Virus record (IMG/VR): IMGVR_UViG_3300031857_000306
Span: 1 to 49,603 of that record
DNA length: 49,603 bases
DNA from: a virus
Strand: one strand, 5' to 3'
The position numbers were made by a program, and so were the translations under genes. Positions within the stretch are counted from its first letter, which is position 1; each line of letters starts with the position of its first letter. Below are positions 35,799-44,325 of this stretch, piece after piece. Under the pieces are notes generated by a model. That model was not told the origin of the DNA, searched no databases, and saw nothing but the letters and a program-made list of their open reading frames with translations.

Positions 35799-35806
35799 TA
35801 AAGATA
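35799..35806 (-). promoter_or_regulatory. Promoter-like -7 box ahead of free-standing GIY-YIG gene
   Basis: TATCTTTA (minus strand) followed by TAATAAAA, a block nearly identical to that before the HNH gene (TATCTTTG TAATAAAA). No convincing TTTG lies at the proper distance upstream. Confidence 0.3.
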
Positions 35807-35836
35807 CAAAAATAAGAGGAATATTTAAAAGGTTAT

Positions 35837-36304
35837 TTATACATTTTTTGAAAACAAGACTTCTAACCAAGTATTTAATGAAGGTGATGTATTATTGATT
35901 AGATGTTCAATTGTTCTAGGATCTACTCCACCATTCCATCGTACATAACCACCATTATTACCTGTAGATTTATTTTTACCAATTCGTAAATCAATTGAAA
36001 ATTTTGAAGTAGTATTTAAAAGAACTTTATCTCCCGTATAATGTAAAAACACATGCATACCTCCAGATTTAGTTTTATAGTTATAACTTTTAACTAATTC
36101 TTTAAATATATTATCTGGTATATTCTCATATCCATTACCTTTACCTTCCTTACAATCAATATCCACGATAACCATTTTTTCATCTGTTGGACAAACTGCT
36201 AAATTATAATCTTTTCCAGGTAGTTCTCCTTCGTAAAATACACCATCGGGGAGCATTGAAAATTTAATCGTAGGTACGTTTTTATGTAGCAAAAAACTTT
36301 TCAT
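35837..36304 (-). CDS. Prim-Pol-like (archaeo-eukaryotic type) primase domain protein
   Basis: A 155-residue protein with the AEP/Prim-Pol pattern: MVIVDIDCKEGKG at 45-57 (the catalytic hDhD pair), KTKSGGMHVFLHY (GGxH), SIDLRIGKN (third acidic strand) and NNGGYVRWN. It is about the length of the bare catalytic module of bifunctional primase/polymerase proteins, lacking a fused helicase. Having both this and a TOPRIM primase suggests different priming tasks. It overlaps the upstream gene by four bases. Confidence 0.7.
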   Translation of the reverse strand: MKSFLLHKNVPTIKFSMLPDGVFYEGELPGKDYNLAVCPTDEKMVIVDIDCKEGKGNGYENIPDNIFKELVKSYNYKTKSGGMHVFLHYTGDKVLLNTTSKFSIDLRIGKNKSTGNNGGYVRWNGGVDPRTIEHLINNTSPSLNTWLEVLFSKNV

Positions 36305-36603
36305 CTTAAATTATTTAATAAATTTACTAGTGCATCATGATTTTCATAATTTAAATCTCCAATATATTTTATAACTTCTTCCATTGAATTAAAACATTTA
36401 GAATCTTGATTAGATTTAACACCATAGTTTACTACAGTTACTCCAAACATATCTAGATCTAAAAACTTTGAACCAGTAGATATTTCTGCTATACCGTTTT
36501 TAAGATTTACATATCCTAGTATTTGAGGTGTCATAAAATTATTACCTTTTACAACATCTCTAAAATTTATACCTGTTCTTGAATCAAATGGTTCTAATTT
36601 CAT
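36301..36603 (-). CDS. Hypothetical protein
   Basis: A 100-residue protein, no recognisable family. VNLKNGIAEISTGSKFLD and FGVTVVNYGVKSN suggest a small beta-rich domain. It is joined to the Prim-Pol-like gene by an ATGA overlap and to the gene before it by one base. Confidence 0.5.
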   Translation of the reverse strand: MKLEPFDSRTGINFRDVVKGNNFMTPQILGYVNLKNGIAEISTGSKFLDLDMFGVTVVNYGVKSNQDSKCFNSMEEVIKYIGDLNYENHDALVNLLNNLR

Positions 36604-36791
36604 TATATAAATATTTTTAAAGTTTTATTATCATCTTGTAAAGAAGCATTTACTTCATACTCTATGTAATCTGTACCTACACCTTTGCTATGAACTAAAC
36701 ATCTACCAAAAGTATACTTATTACTATTATGGTTAATAACTTCAAATCTAGTTATATCTTTAAGTAACCAATTTAATAATAACTGTTTCAT
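36603..36791 (-). CDS. Hypothetical protein
   Basis: A 62-residue basic protein, beta-rich, no known family. One-base overlaps (TAATG) on both sides argue that it is translated as part of the polycistron. Confidence 0.5.
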   Translation of the reverse strand: MKQLLLNWLLKDITRFEVINHNSNKYTFGRCLVHSKGVGTDYIEYEVNASLQDDNKTLKIFI

Positions 36792-37042
36792 TAGAAAGTA
36801 TATTGCATTTTAGCGTCTTCAGTGCTCCAAAAAGCTTTATAGTTTCTATCTTTACAATAATTGTAAAGTCTATCTACTTCTTGAGCTATGAATGAATCAG
36901 CTTTAATCTCAGGTTCTAATGCATCAAGTAATTGATTCTTAGTTAAACCTTTATGTTGTGCATAACCTATTAAGGTTACTATACTGCTATTTCTTGAACC
37001 TTGTTCAAATGAAATATTATTCTCGTTTATAAAATCTCTCAT
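36791..37042 (-). CDS. Hypothetical protein
   Basis: An 83-residue protein. IVTLIGYAQHKGLTKNQLLDAL followed by IAQEVDRLYNYC resembles the small winged or helical DNA-binding segments at the C-terminus of phage primases (PriCT-like). It could be a detached primase accessory domain for the neighbouring Prim-Pol-like protein; this is inference. Confidence 0.5.
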   Translation of the reverse strand: MRDFINENNISFEQGSRNSSIVTLIGYAQHKGLTKNQLLDALEPEIKADSFIAQEVDRLYNYCKDRNYKAFWSTEDAKMQYTF

Positions 37043-37044
37043 AA

Positions 37045-37227
37045 TTAAATATTGGAATAAGGGTTATCACTTAAAAATTGTTTTAATTCTTCTTCTGATT
37101 GGAAACCTAATTCACTCCAATCTTTTTTTCGAGATATACCATCCCAAACATCTTTAGCATTATGTTTGCTAGCTTCATGTTTCATATTTTGTAATTCTTG
37201 CAATAAGCGATCTATTTCACTTCCCAT
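37045..37227 (-). CDS. Hypothetical protein
   Basis: A 60-residue charged helical protein (IDRLLQELQNMKHEASKHN), probably a coiled coil; no family recognised. Spacing to neighbours is two and twelve bases. Confidence 0.45.
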   Translation of the reverse strand: MGSEIDRLLQELQNMKHEASKHNAKDVWDGISRKKDWSELGFQSEEELKQFLSDNPYSNI

Positions 37228-37239
37228 GTTATGTTGTTA

Positions 37240-37986
37240 TTAAATAAATGTTTGTAATATTAATTGATTTTCAGGTGTCATCTTTTGTTCAAGTTTCCAA
37301 ACTTGTAGTATTTGTAAAACAATACTAAACTCTTTTTGAGTCCTATCATAAAATTCAGTACCTTTTTGTGTTTTGTAAATATTATCTTCATCAAGAATTT
37401 CTTGAATCATAGAAATATATTTTTCAGTTACAGAAGTTAAGTCATACCCTCTTTCTGTATATTTAATTACCCTAAGAAATTGTCGAATTAGTCTTCTACA
37501 AGACCATTGATCTACTATATGGAAACTTGTATTCCAACTATTGTATGTACCAACATAATCTTTAGATTCTCTTAATGAAAGGTACTTACCTGTTTTTAAA
37601 CAGTATCCTTGAGCTATTAAATCAATATCAAATGCACTTAAAACATCAAAGATATTCTTTTGATATTTTTTAAATACAATATTAATTGGAATACATAAAT
37701 TATAAGTAAATTTAAGTGTTATCAACCCTATACTAGCCAATGATGACTTGTTTCTCTGAGTATACTCATTAAATTTGTGTAATTCTAGTTTGTCCAATAT
37801 ATTAAACATTGGATTATAATGCATAAAATATAATAATGCTGTAAAACTTTGTTCATCATAACAGAAGATGTCAATATCTTGATTCCAGTCTTCTTGGTAT
37901 CCTAACATTGCGCTACCTGCAATACAAGCATTTAAGTTTTCTTGCTTTTTAATAAGCGTAATTGCATTTTCAAATTGTTCTTTCAT
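37240..37986 (-). CDS. Nucleotidyltransferase-fold protein
   Basis: A 248-residue protein whose N-terminus has the NTase fold signature: AGSAMLG at 23-29 then NQDIDIFCY (Asp pair) and a third acidic strand in FDIDLIAQGY. Helical segments follow. Substrate is unknown; related proteins include tRNA nucleotidyltransferases, aminoglycoside NTases and MNT-type antitoxins. It may act on the phage's RNAs, but nothing proves it. Its start lies 15 bases downstream of the second copy of a repeated RNA motif (38002-38069). Confidence 0.65.
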   Translation of the reverse strand: MKEQFENAITLIKKQENLNACIAGSAMLGYQEDWNQDIDIFCYDEQSFTALLYFMHYNPMFNILDKLELHKFNEYTQRNKSSLASIGLITLKFTYNLCIPINIVFKKYQKNIFDVLSAFDIDLIAQGYCLKTGKYLSLRESKDYVGTYNSWNTSFHIVDQWSCRRLIRQFLRVIKYTERGYDLTSVTEKYISMIQEILDEDNIYKTQKGTEFYDRTQKEFSIVLQILQVWKLEQKMTPENQLILQTFI

Positions 37987-38001
37987 TTAATTAGTTTTAA
38001 A

Positions 38002-38069
38002 ATAAATAGGCTGTGGTCATTACTCACATTTAACTATTCCCTGTGTCGGCAGAATAGCACCTAATTTAT
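38002..38069 (-). promoter_or_regulatory. Repeated 5'-UTR RNA motif, copy 2 (riboswitch/operator-like)
   Basis: Closed by ATAAATAGG/CCTAATTTAT. On the minus strand it holds GGTGCTA, whose CTATTC pairs with GAATAG (38034-38057), then TTAAAT, a GAG-containing strand and AGCC. Block order matches copy 1 at 28081-28143. It ends 15 bases before the nucleotidyltransferase ATG and abuts the stop of the preceding gene. Confidence 0.5.
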
Positions 38070-38567
38070 CTAGATTGATTTCATTTTCTCAGCATTGATT
38101 TTAACAGCAGCTAAAATCTCTTTAATTGAATAGATAGCATTCAGTTTAGTTAATCCTTCAGAGAAGTAATCTCCAACTGATTCGATAGCTTCAATTGCAC
38201 TAAATTGATCCATTAATTTATTAATTTGTTCAGCTTCTGCTGATTTATCATAATAATTTACAAAATCTAATGCATGTTGAGTTAACTCATCTTGTATTTT
38301 ACTAGTTGGTTTAGTAGGTGCCTTAGCATACTCTTTTACATTCTTAGCATTAATAGAAGCCATTACAGCAGCTTTAATTTCTTCTAAGTTATCTGCTTTA
38401 CCTACTGTAAAGTTCTTGTCTTTAATAGCCTCAGCTAACTTAATTACATACTCAGCAGCTTTTTGTTGAGTTACGAAATCTTTGTGATCTACTGGCTTCT
38501 TAGTAGTTTTGTTGATTAAATACCCAGCTGGGTTCAATGCGATGTCAGATGTTTTTAAAAATTCCAT
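38070..38567 (-). CDS. Hypothetical protein
   Basis: A 165-residue protein rich in Lys, Ala and Glu; mostly helical, probably a coiled-coil or histone-like shape. PAGYLINKTTKKPVDHKDF near the N-terminus is orderly. It lies downstream of the vWA gene after an A-rich leader. No family is recognised. Confidence 0.5.
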   Translation of the reverse strand: MEFLKTSDIALNPAGYLINKTTKKPVDHKDFVTQQKAAEYVIKLAEAIKDKNFTVGKADNLEEIKAAVMASINAKNVKEYAKAPTKPTSKIQDELTQHALDFVNYYDKSAEAEQINKLMDQFSAIEAIESVGDYFSEGLTKLNAIYSIKEILAAVKINAEKMKSI

Positions 38568-38623
38568 GTTGGTTTTTTGTTTTAATTGTTAATTATTAGT
38601 TGTTATTTGTTTTTGTTAATTTA

Positions 38624-39568
38624 CTACTTGTTAACTGAAGAAATCCAGTTTTTAACTTTGATTGTAGTCTTAGGTTCTAATGCTTTAGCATAACCAGTTA
38701 CATTATCACTACTCTTTTCAGTATGTAATGTATATAAAGTTTCACATTTAAAGTTACACTCTTTGATAGTACAACCACTAAATCCAGCTGGAGAATCATC
38801 ATCACCAAATGAAATTACTGTGTTATATTCCTTGTGTTCTTTAACAATCTCTTTATACATAGTACCTTCATTACCTCCACCAAACTTAGCTACAGAGCCT
38901 ACAATGTCATAATTAGGTACATCATCATAATCTATCAAGTAGGTTTCTCTACCTGTCAACATTACATCAGCGTAAAACTTCTTAGACATTAATTTAGCTA
39001 ATTGTGTGATGGTAATTACTACAGATTTAGGCATAGATGATGAAATATCTAAAATTAATAGATTCTTCATATTATGCTTAACTGTGCTAGCTCCAACATT
39101 TAATCCTAATTGTTTATTAAATGCTGCTGGATCAAATATTACTTCATCAATAATATTAGTTTGAATAGCTTGTTTTAAATCATCTAACCATACTGGAAGA
39201 ATCTTTAAATCAGATAGCTTATCAAAATCTACAAAGTATTGATCTTCTACAAAGTCATCTATTGATAAATTGTAATTACCACTACCTCCATCAGTATATT
39301 CTCCACCGGATTTCAACTGATATTGTCTCATACTAGTATGATTATAACCTATTCTCTTTAAACAGTCTAACCACTTTAATGGTAAGTTAGTTTTAAGGGC
39401 AGATTTTAATAATACTTGAAATTCTAAGTATACCGTGATGAACGATAACTCTGATTTGTTACCTATAATATAAGGTAATCCACGAGGCAAGGCTTTAAAG
39501 TCTTCCTCGTTCTCAATTAGAAAGATTGGAGGTAACTCCACTTTCCGACTTACGATTTTTTGAATCAT
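38624..39568 (-). CDS. vWA-domain protein (partner of MoxR-type ATPase)
   Basis: A 314-residue protein. LILDISSSMP at 171-180 is the MIDAS start (DxSxS) of a von Willebrand A domain; later strands include YADVMLTGRETYLID and YNTVISFGDDDS. The N-terminal half is helical. It is encoded right after a MoxR-type AAA+ ATPase, the classic pairing in which the ATPase and a vWA protein together remodel a target or insert a metal (as in CobS/CobT chelatases, also found in phages). The target is unknown. Confidence 0.75.
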   Translation of the reverse strand: MIQKIVSRKVELPPIFLIENEEDFKALPRGLPYIIGNKSELSFITVYLEFQVLLKSALKTNLPLKWLDCLKRIGYNHTSMRQYQLKSGGEYTDGGSGNYNLSIDDFVEDQYFVDFDKLSDLKILPVWLDDLKQAIQTNIIDEVIFDPAAFNKQLGLNVGASTVKHNMKNLLILDISSSMPKSVVITITQLAKLMSKKFYADVMLTGRETYLIDYDDVPNYDIVGSVAKFGGGNEGTMYKEIVKEHKEYNTVISFGDDDSPAGFSGCTIKECNFKCETLYTLHTEKSSDNVTGYAKALEPKTTIKVKNWISSVNK

Positions 39569-39587
39569 TGGTTATTTGTTTGGGTTG

Positions 39588-40670
39588 TTAATTAATTAAT
39601 TCTGCTTTAACTTGTAACTGTTTCTCAGTCTCTTTTACATTCTCATTCTTAACTATTAGTTTTAATAGTTCAATGTAAGGTACATTATCTCCTTGTTTAA
39701 TGTTAATAGATGTAATATCTATTGGAGATATTATTTCTTCACTTAAGAAAGGAGTTAGGATATGACCATAAGGACTTTCCATCTCACAACCTAACTGATT
39801 AATAGCTTTCTCTATACTTCTAGGAGTTACATAATCCCATCCTGCTTGATCAAACTTCTCTTTATTAATTAAAGTACATAAGTGTGCTGAAATCTTCTCA
39901 GGCATACCATATTTACCTTTTAAATAAGCTTGATATTCAGATGCTTCAAATTTTAAATCATATCTAATGAAACGTTCTTTGATTTGAGGTGTAAGATTAA
40001 TTAATCCTTGAGGGTTACTAGCTGCAACAATTAATACGTCAGCTAAGCTTTTACCTGAAAGTAACATCCTATCTTCTAAGAAATTTAAAAATGAATCTAA
40101 AGTTTGTTTTAATGTCCCATTAAATACTTCATCGAAAAATATAATATCTCCAGGATTTAAATTAGCTAATTGATAACTATCTAATAGTACTACTCTATCA
40201 TTGATTAAGTCAGGCATAACCATACCCGTTACTTCATTAGGCATTCTAGTACTAAGAGTTATCTTAACCATTTTAACACCTTTAGACTTAGCAAATGCTG
40301 CTATTGTCTTAGATTTACCTGCACCTGGATTAGACATAAACAGTGGCACAATAGTTCTTCTCAATATTGGATTACTATAAGTTTTCTCTAAAATTTCATT
40401 AATTTGTTTTATCATTCCTTTATTATTTAATTGTTTATTATTTAAGTAATTATTTGTTAATTTTTCCCATTGAGTAAAAGTTAATAATATATGGTATTGT
40501 TTAGCATAAGTTACATCAGAAAAAGTTTCTGATTTCCAATATATACAAACTGTACCATTTTCAAGATACTCTTTAAATGAACTAGTGTGGAATTCTATAC
40601 CAAAACATTTTGATACAAAATCCCATTGTTCTTGTGTTTCACAATGTACACATTCTTCTTTTTTAGCCAT
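39588..40670 (-). CDS. MoxR/CobS-type AAA+ ATPase
   Basis: A 360-residue protein: Walker A SNPGAGKSK at 113-121, Walker B DIIFFDE at 175-181, sensor 1 in VAASNPQ (Asn219) and arginine finger in KERFIRYDL (231-239). The first 85 residues are an extra module with CVHC and ILLTFTQWEKLT, similar to small modules elsewhere in this block, so the gene may be a fusion; Met86 marks the natural start of the ATPase part. With the vWA protein it forms a MoxR-vWA chaperone pair. Confidence 0.8.
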   Translation of the reverse strand: MAKKEECVHCETQEQWDFVSKCFGIEFHTSSFKEYLENGTVCIYWKSETFSDVTYAKQYHILLTFTQWEKLTNNYLNNKQLNNKGMIKQINEILEKTYSNPILRRTIVPLFMSNPGAGKSKTIAAFAKSKGVKMVKITLSTRMPNEVTGMVMPDLINDRVVLLDSYQLANLNPGDIIFFDEVFNGTLKQTLDSFLNFLEDRMLLSGKSLADVLIVAASNPQGLINLTPQIKERFIRYDLKFEASEYQAYLKGKYGMPEKISAHLCTLINKEKFDQAGWDYVTPRSIEKAINQLGCEMESPYGHILTPFLSEEIISPIDITSINIKQGDNVPYIELLKLIVKNENVKETEKQLQVKAELIN

Positions 40671-41123
40671 TTAAGTAATCCCCCTTTCTCTAAATAAATC
40701 TACTAAGTAACTATAATCCTCTTTCTTCTCTTTCTTAGGTTTAACTACTTTACCAGGTATTTCATCTTTAAAACAAGGTCTGTATTTTTCATTAAAACTG
40801 TCTAAATATACCCATTTACTTAATTCTCCATTAACATAAATTCTTTTTTCTTGAATGTCAGTAATTTGACAAATTTGAGGAGTTCCTTGTTCAGTATAAT
40901 GTTTATTAATATCATAAACCCAATCACCTACTTTATAAGGATACTCAACTAATTTAATACTACCTGATTTAAAATCTTTAACCCAAGAAGCTTTAGTGTA
41001 ACTAGCACAGGTTCCTCCATCATCAAATTCTGCAAAAAACTTATTTTTTTCAGCTAGACATTCTTTAACTGTAGCAAGTTTACCAATTTGATACTCATAC
41101 CTGATTCCTTCTCTTATTTCCAT
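40671..41123 (-). CDS. Hypothetical protein with C-terminal DYSYLxxLF module
   Basis: A 150-residue beta-rich protein (YKVGDWVYDINKHYTEQG resembles SH3-like barrels) ending in EDYSYLVDLFRERGIT, a tail shared with the 182-residue and the 97-residue paralogues. Unknown role. It is directly adjacent to the MoxR-type gene. Confidence 0.5.
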   Translation of the reverse strand: MEIREGIRYEYQIGKLATVKECLAEKNKFFAEFDDGGTCASYTKASWVKDFKSGSIKLVEYPYKVGDWVYDINKHYTEQGTPQICQITDIQEKRIYVNGELSKWVYLDSFNEKYRPCFKDEIPGKVVKPKKEKKEDYSYLVDLFRERGIT

Positions 41124-41671
41124 TATTTTATTCCTTTAGTTGTTAAAAATTCAATTAAATAACTATAATCTTCTTTAACTATTACATTGCCTAATACATA
41201 AGTTTTAAATTGAGCTAAAGTTATTTCAGTGTAACCTTCTTCTACTACATCTGATGTTGTACATTCATCATGTTTTGGAAAATGATAATACACACAGTAA
41301 TCAGCTGGTGTATAAGGAGGAAAAGCACCATGAATACCAGCATACTTATACAACTCATTAGATTTTTCACTAGCTGTATCTTTAACACACCATTTCTCAG
41401 GTAATACAAATTTAGGTAATGTAGTTACATCATAAGGTTTACCGAGAAGTTCATAATGTTCAACTTCTTCAGGAGTTGCATAACGCCATTCAGAATACTT
41501 ACCTGTACCGTTATACATTATTAGTGACCAACCATTTACTACACCAGTATTATCTAAATAAACACTTAAACACTCTTCATCATTTCTTTGTTTGTAAATA
41601 TAATTAGGTGGAAAATCACAATCTTTTTCAGGTGTATTTAAACATACAATATATTCATCTTTTCTAAACAT
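41123..41671 (-). CDS. Paralogous phage protein with ITxxQFKxxVL module
   Basis: A 182-residue protein made of recognisable modules: an N-terminal EYIVCLNTPE/ATPEEVEHYELLG part, a PEKWCVKDT middle, EGYTEITLAQFKTYVLG and the tail DYSYLIEFLTTKGIK. The same modules recur at 34750-35043 and 45430-46587. No catalytic residues are visible. It overlaps both neighbours (1 and 8 bases). Confidence 0.55.
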   Translation of the reverse strand: MFRKDEYIVCLNTPEKDCDFPPNYIYKQRNDEECLSVYLDNTGVVNGWSLIMYNGTGKYSEWRYATPEEVEHYELLGKPYDVTTLPKFVLPEKWCVKDTASEKSNELYKYAGIHGAFPPYTPADYCVYYHFPKHDECTTSDVVEEGYTEITLAQFKTYVLGNVIVKEDYSYLIEFLTTKGIK

Positions 41672-41945
41672 GTTTAATATCTTTTAATAGTTTAATTAAT
41701 ATTTCTTCATGACTGGTATCTTCAACTAAAACATCTTCTACATAAACACCTTGTTGTTGTAAATCATATTCTTTTTTAGTAGCTGGTTGAAGTCTAGTTT
41801 TAGCTACAGAATGAGCTATACCTTCTACATACCAATCTAATTCACTATGTTCTTCTCTAATTTTATATATTTTACCAAGTACACCAGGTAACGTTATACC
41901 ATCAGGTTTAGTTTTTAAACTAATACATTTTACATATTCTCCCAT
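41664..41945 (-). CDS. Paralogous small phage protein
   Basis: A 93-residue protein: EYVKCISLKTKP, LGKIYKIREEHS and ATKKEYDLQ resemble the central part of the 385-residue protein at 45430-46587 (EYVECIQ, KGTIYKVTEKS, STKEAFDAQ), so it belongs to the same modular family. The fold is probably SH3-like. Unknown function. Confidence 0.5.
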   Translation of the reverse strand: MGEYVKCISLKTKPDGITLPGVLGKIYKIREEHSELDWYVEGIAHSVAKTRLQPATKKEYDLQQQGVYVEDVLVEDTSHEEILIKLLKDIKHV

Positions 41946-41968
41946 ATTAAAATAAATTTAATTGATTT

Positions 41969-43900
41969 TTATTTGGTCCACGAGTCACTTATAGTAATGT
42001 CAGATAGTACTGGTATATTAGTAATAATTTCTCTACCTGCTGATTCCATAATATCTTTTTGAATTAAAGACCATTCATTTACAAATGATTCTTCAACTTC
42101 ACAATCAATTTGGTCATGTACAGTCATTACAATCTGTACTTTATCTTGTAAATTATTATCCTTAATATACTTTCTTAACACTACTAAAGCACGTTTAGTC
42201 ATCTGACCTCCTGCACTTTGAATAGGTGTATTCATTGAAGCCCTTTCAATACTACCTATTTCTTTAAATTCCATAGCTTCTCTAACAGGTTTCCATTTAG
42301 GAAAATACCTAATGATTTTATATGGAGCAAAGCATCTTATATAACCATATTTCATACCGTAAGCTCTACAACCAGCTAAAAAGTTATTTAGTTGTATTGT
42401 AGCTTTAAAATAATTCTTAATAATCATATCAGCAGCATCTACTTCAATAGATAATGTATCAGCTAATTTATACTTTGACATACCATAAACTAGTCCAAAA
42501 TTAACAGTTTTAGCAGCATCTCTATAAGACTTACCTCTAAGAAAGTCTGGTTTATCTCTAACATTTTCTAATGGTACTTTAAACACCATGGAGGCTACAT
42601 TAGAGTGTAAATCCTCACCTTTATTAAAGGCGTCTACCCATAATGGTTCTTTACTACCAAATGCTGTTAAACGCAATTCCTGACCACTAAAATCACATGA
42701 CACCATTTTAAAACCTGGTTTAGGTATAAAACAGTTTCTGTATTCAACCTTAGCTGGAATATTTTGCATATTAGGAGAATATTTATCACCAGAAGAAACT
42801 CTTGTGGTGTCTAATATTTGCCAAAAACTAGTATGGATTCTTTGAGTTGTTGGGTTTACATACCCTAAAAACTTCTTACCATAAGTAGTAACTAACTTAG
42901 CTTGTTTCTTATAATCTATAAACTTCTTAACTAAAGGATAATCATTTTGATACTTAGTTAAGAATCTCTCACCTGTCTTTTCGATATCTAATCCTAAAGC
43001 TTTGAATACTTTATCCATTTGAGTAGGGCTAGACCATTTGATATTTACATTTCTCCCATGTGAAAAACTTTCATCTATTTCAGCAAATAAATTACCTTGT
43101 ACTTCAGCTTTAACAAACTTACTTAGTTTAGGCTCACTTACAGTTAATGCATCTAGTTCTGCTGTATAATTATGTACATTAGCTTCAGCTTTATTAGCTA
43201 AGTATAACCAAGCTTCTTTATTGAATCCCATACCATTATACTCTATATCAGCTAATGGTAAACTAGCATTCATTTCATTTTGCACCCATTCTACTAAATC
43301 TAACTTTTTAATTAATTCTATTTGTTTAGTTTTAATCTCAGTTAAACAAGTAACATCGCCTACACCATACACTATTTGAGCTTCTGTAAAAGGGTGCCCA
43401 TTTAAACTTGTAAATTGATTTCTAACATCTTTATTTAGATGTATATTACAATATTTTAATGCTAAAGCTTTTAAATTTAATTCTCTATCTTCTTTACCAT
43501 TAGTTAAACAACATTCTGCTAACATAGTATCATATACATTGTCTAGTTCAATACCATGTAATTTAAGGAATTTATAATCAAATTTTAAATTCTGACCAAC
43601 TACTAATATTTTTTCTAGTTTCTCTCTTAGTGGAGAAATATCTACTGTTCTTACATCTATAACAAAACTAACATTACCCCAATTTAATTGAAGCATTACT
43701 ATCTTGTTTTTATGATTGAACATACCTTCAGTTTCTGTATCTAAATTAACTTCATATAAACTATTTAACCAATTAATACATTCATCAATAGTTGTTTGTT
43801 TATATAAAGTGCTTTCAAATACTTCAGTATTACCTATAAAATATAGTTTTTTATTATCTATAGTTTGTAGGGCTTCTAATAATTCATTAATGTTCTCCAC
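41969..43900 (-). CDS. Family A DNA polymerase with 3'-5' exonuclease
   Basis: A 643-residue polymerase. Proofreading domain: LDTETEG at 53-59 (Asp54, Glu56), VVGQNLKFDYKF at 100-111 and YGVGDVTCL at 178-186. Polymerase domain: motif A VSCDFSGQELRL at 400-411 (Asp403), motif B RDAAKTVNFGLVYG at 460-473 and motif C VHDQID at 594-599 (Asp596). There is no 5' nuclease domain; that activity is encoded separately at 24079-24828. This is the replicative polymerase of the phage and is typical of PolA-type crAss-like lineages. Its start overlaps the preceding gene by 14 bases. Confidence 0.95.
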   Translation of the reverse strand: MENINELLEALQTIDNKKLYFIGNTEVFESTLYKQTTIDECINWLNSLYEVNLDTETEGMFNHKNKIVMLQLNWGNVSFVIDVRTVDISPLREKLEKILVVGQNLKFDYKFLKLHGIELDNVYDTMLAECCLTNGKEDRELNLKALALKYCNIHLNKDVRNQFTSLNGHPFTEAQIVYGVGDVTCLTEIKTKQIELIKKLDLVEWVQNEMNASLPLADIEYNGMGFNKEAWLYLANKAEANVHNYTAELDALTVSEPKLSKFVKAEVQGNLFAEIDESFSHGRNVNIKWSSPTQMDKVFKALGLDIEKTGERFLTKYQNDYPLVKKFIDYKKQAKLVTTYGKKFLGYVNPTTQRIHTSFWQILDTTRVSSGDKYSPNMQNIPAKVEYRNCFIPKPGFKMVSCDFSGQELRLTAFGSKEPLWVDAFNKGEDLHSNVASMVFKVPLENVRDKPDFLRGKSYRDAAKTVNFGLVYGMSKYKLADTLSIEVDAADMIIKNYFKATIQLNNFLAGCRAYGMKYGYIRCFAPYKIIRYFPKWKPVREAMEFKEIGSIERASMNTPIQSAGGQMTKRALVVLRKYIKDNNLQDKVQIVMTVHDQIDCEVEESFVNEWSLIQKDIMESAGREIITNIPVLSDITISDSWTK

Positions 43901-44099
43901 GGTGATAATAATTTGATGACACGGTAAACATATGCTCCATGATTGCTTCCATTACATCATTTTGAGGAGGATTAATCTTAACTACTGAAATATCTTCTTG
44001 TTTTAAATCAAAGATATATTTAGCAATTACATTAATTTTATCCTCATAAGATGGTTTAGGTTTGTTAATAATTTGATTTACTTCTTCTTTAGTTATCAT
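43887..44099 (-). CDS. Hypothetical protein
   Basis: A 70-residue protein directly before PolA, overlapping it by 14 bases. Mostly helical with no recognised motif. Co-translation with the polymerase hints at an accessory role. Confidence 0.5.
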   Translation of the reverse strand: MITKEEVNQIINKPKPSYEDKINVIAKYIFDLKQEDISVVKINPPQNDVMEAIMEHMFTVSSNYYHRGEH

Positions 44100-44317
44100 T
44101 ACTTTACCTCCCCTTCTAAATCTTGTTCCATTTTAGCAAAATGTTTCTCTCTAATTACTTGGAAACATACTTCACGATAACCTCCACCAAGTAAAGGATA
44201 CATTTCAGTTAATTCTTCTTCAGTCTTTAAAGAGTATTCTTTATACTTAGCATGTAATTTAGCTTGTTGTCTAATAGCTTCAGATAAAGGTTGTCTTTTA
44301 GTTAATTTCTTTTTCAT
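44099..44317 (-). CDS. Hypothetical protein
   Basis: A 72-residue basic helical protein (LSEAIRQQAKLHAKYKEYS), no family recognised. One-base overlap with the next gene (TAATG). Confidence 0.5.
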   Translation of the reverse strand: MKKKLTKRQPLSEAIRQQAKLHAKYKEYSLKTEEELTEMYPLLGGGYREVCFQVIREKHFAKMEQDLEGEVK

Positions 44318-44325
44318 AATAGTTT

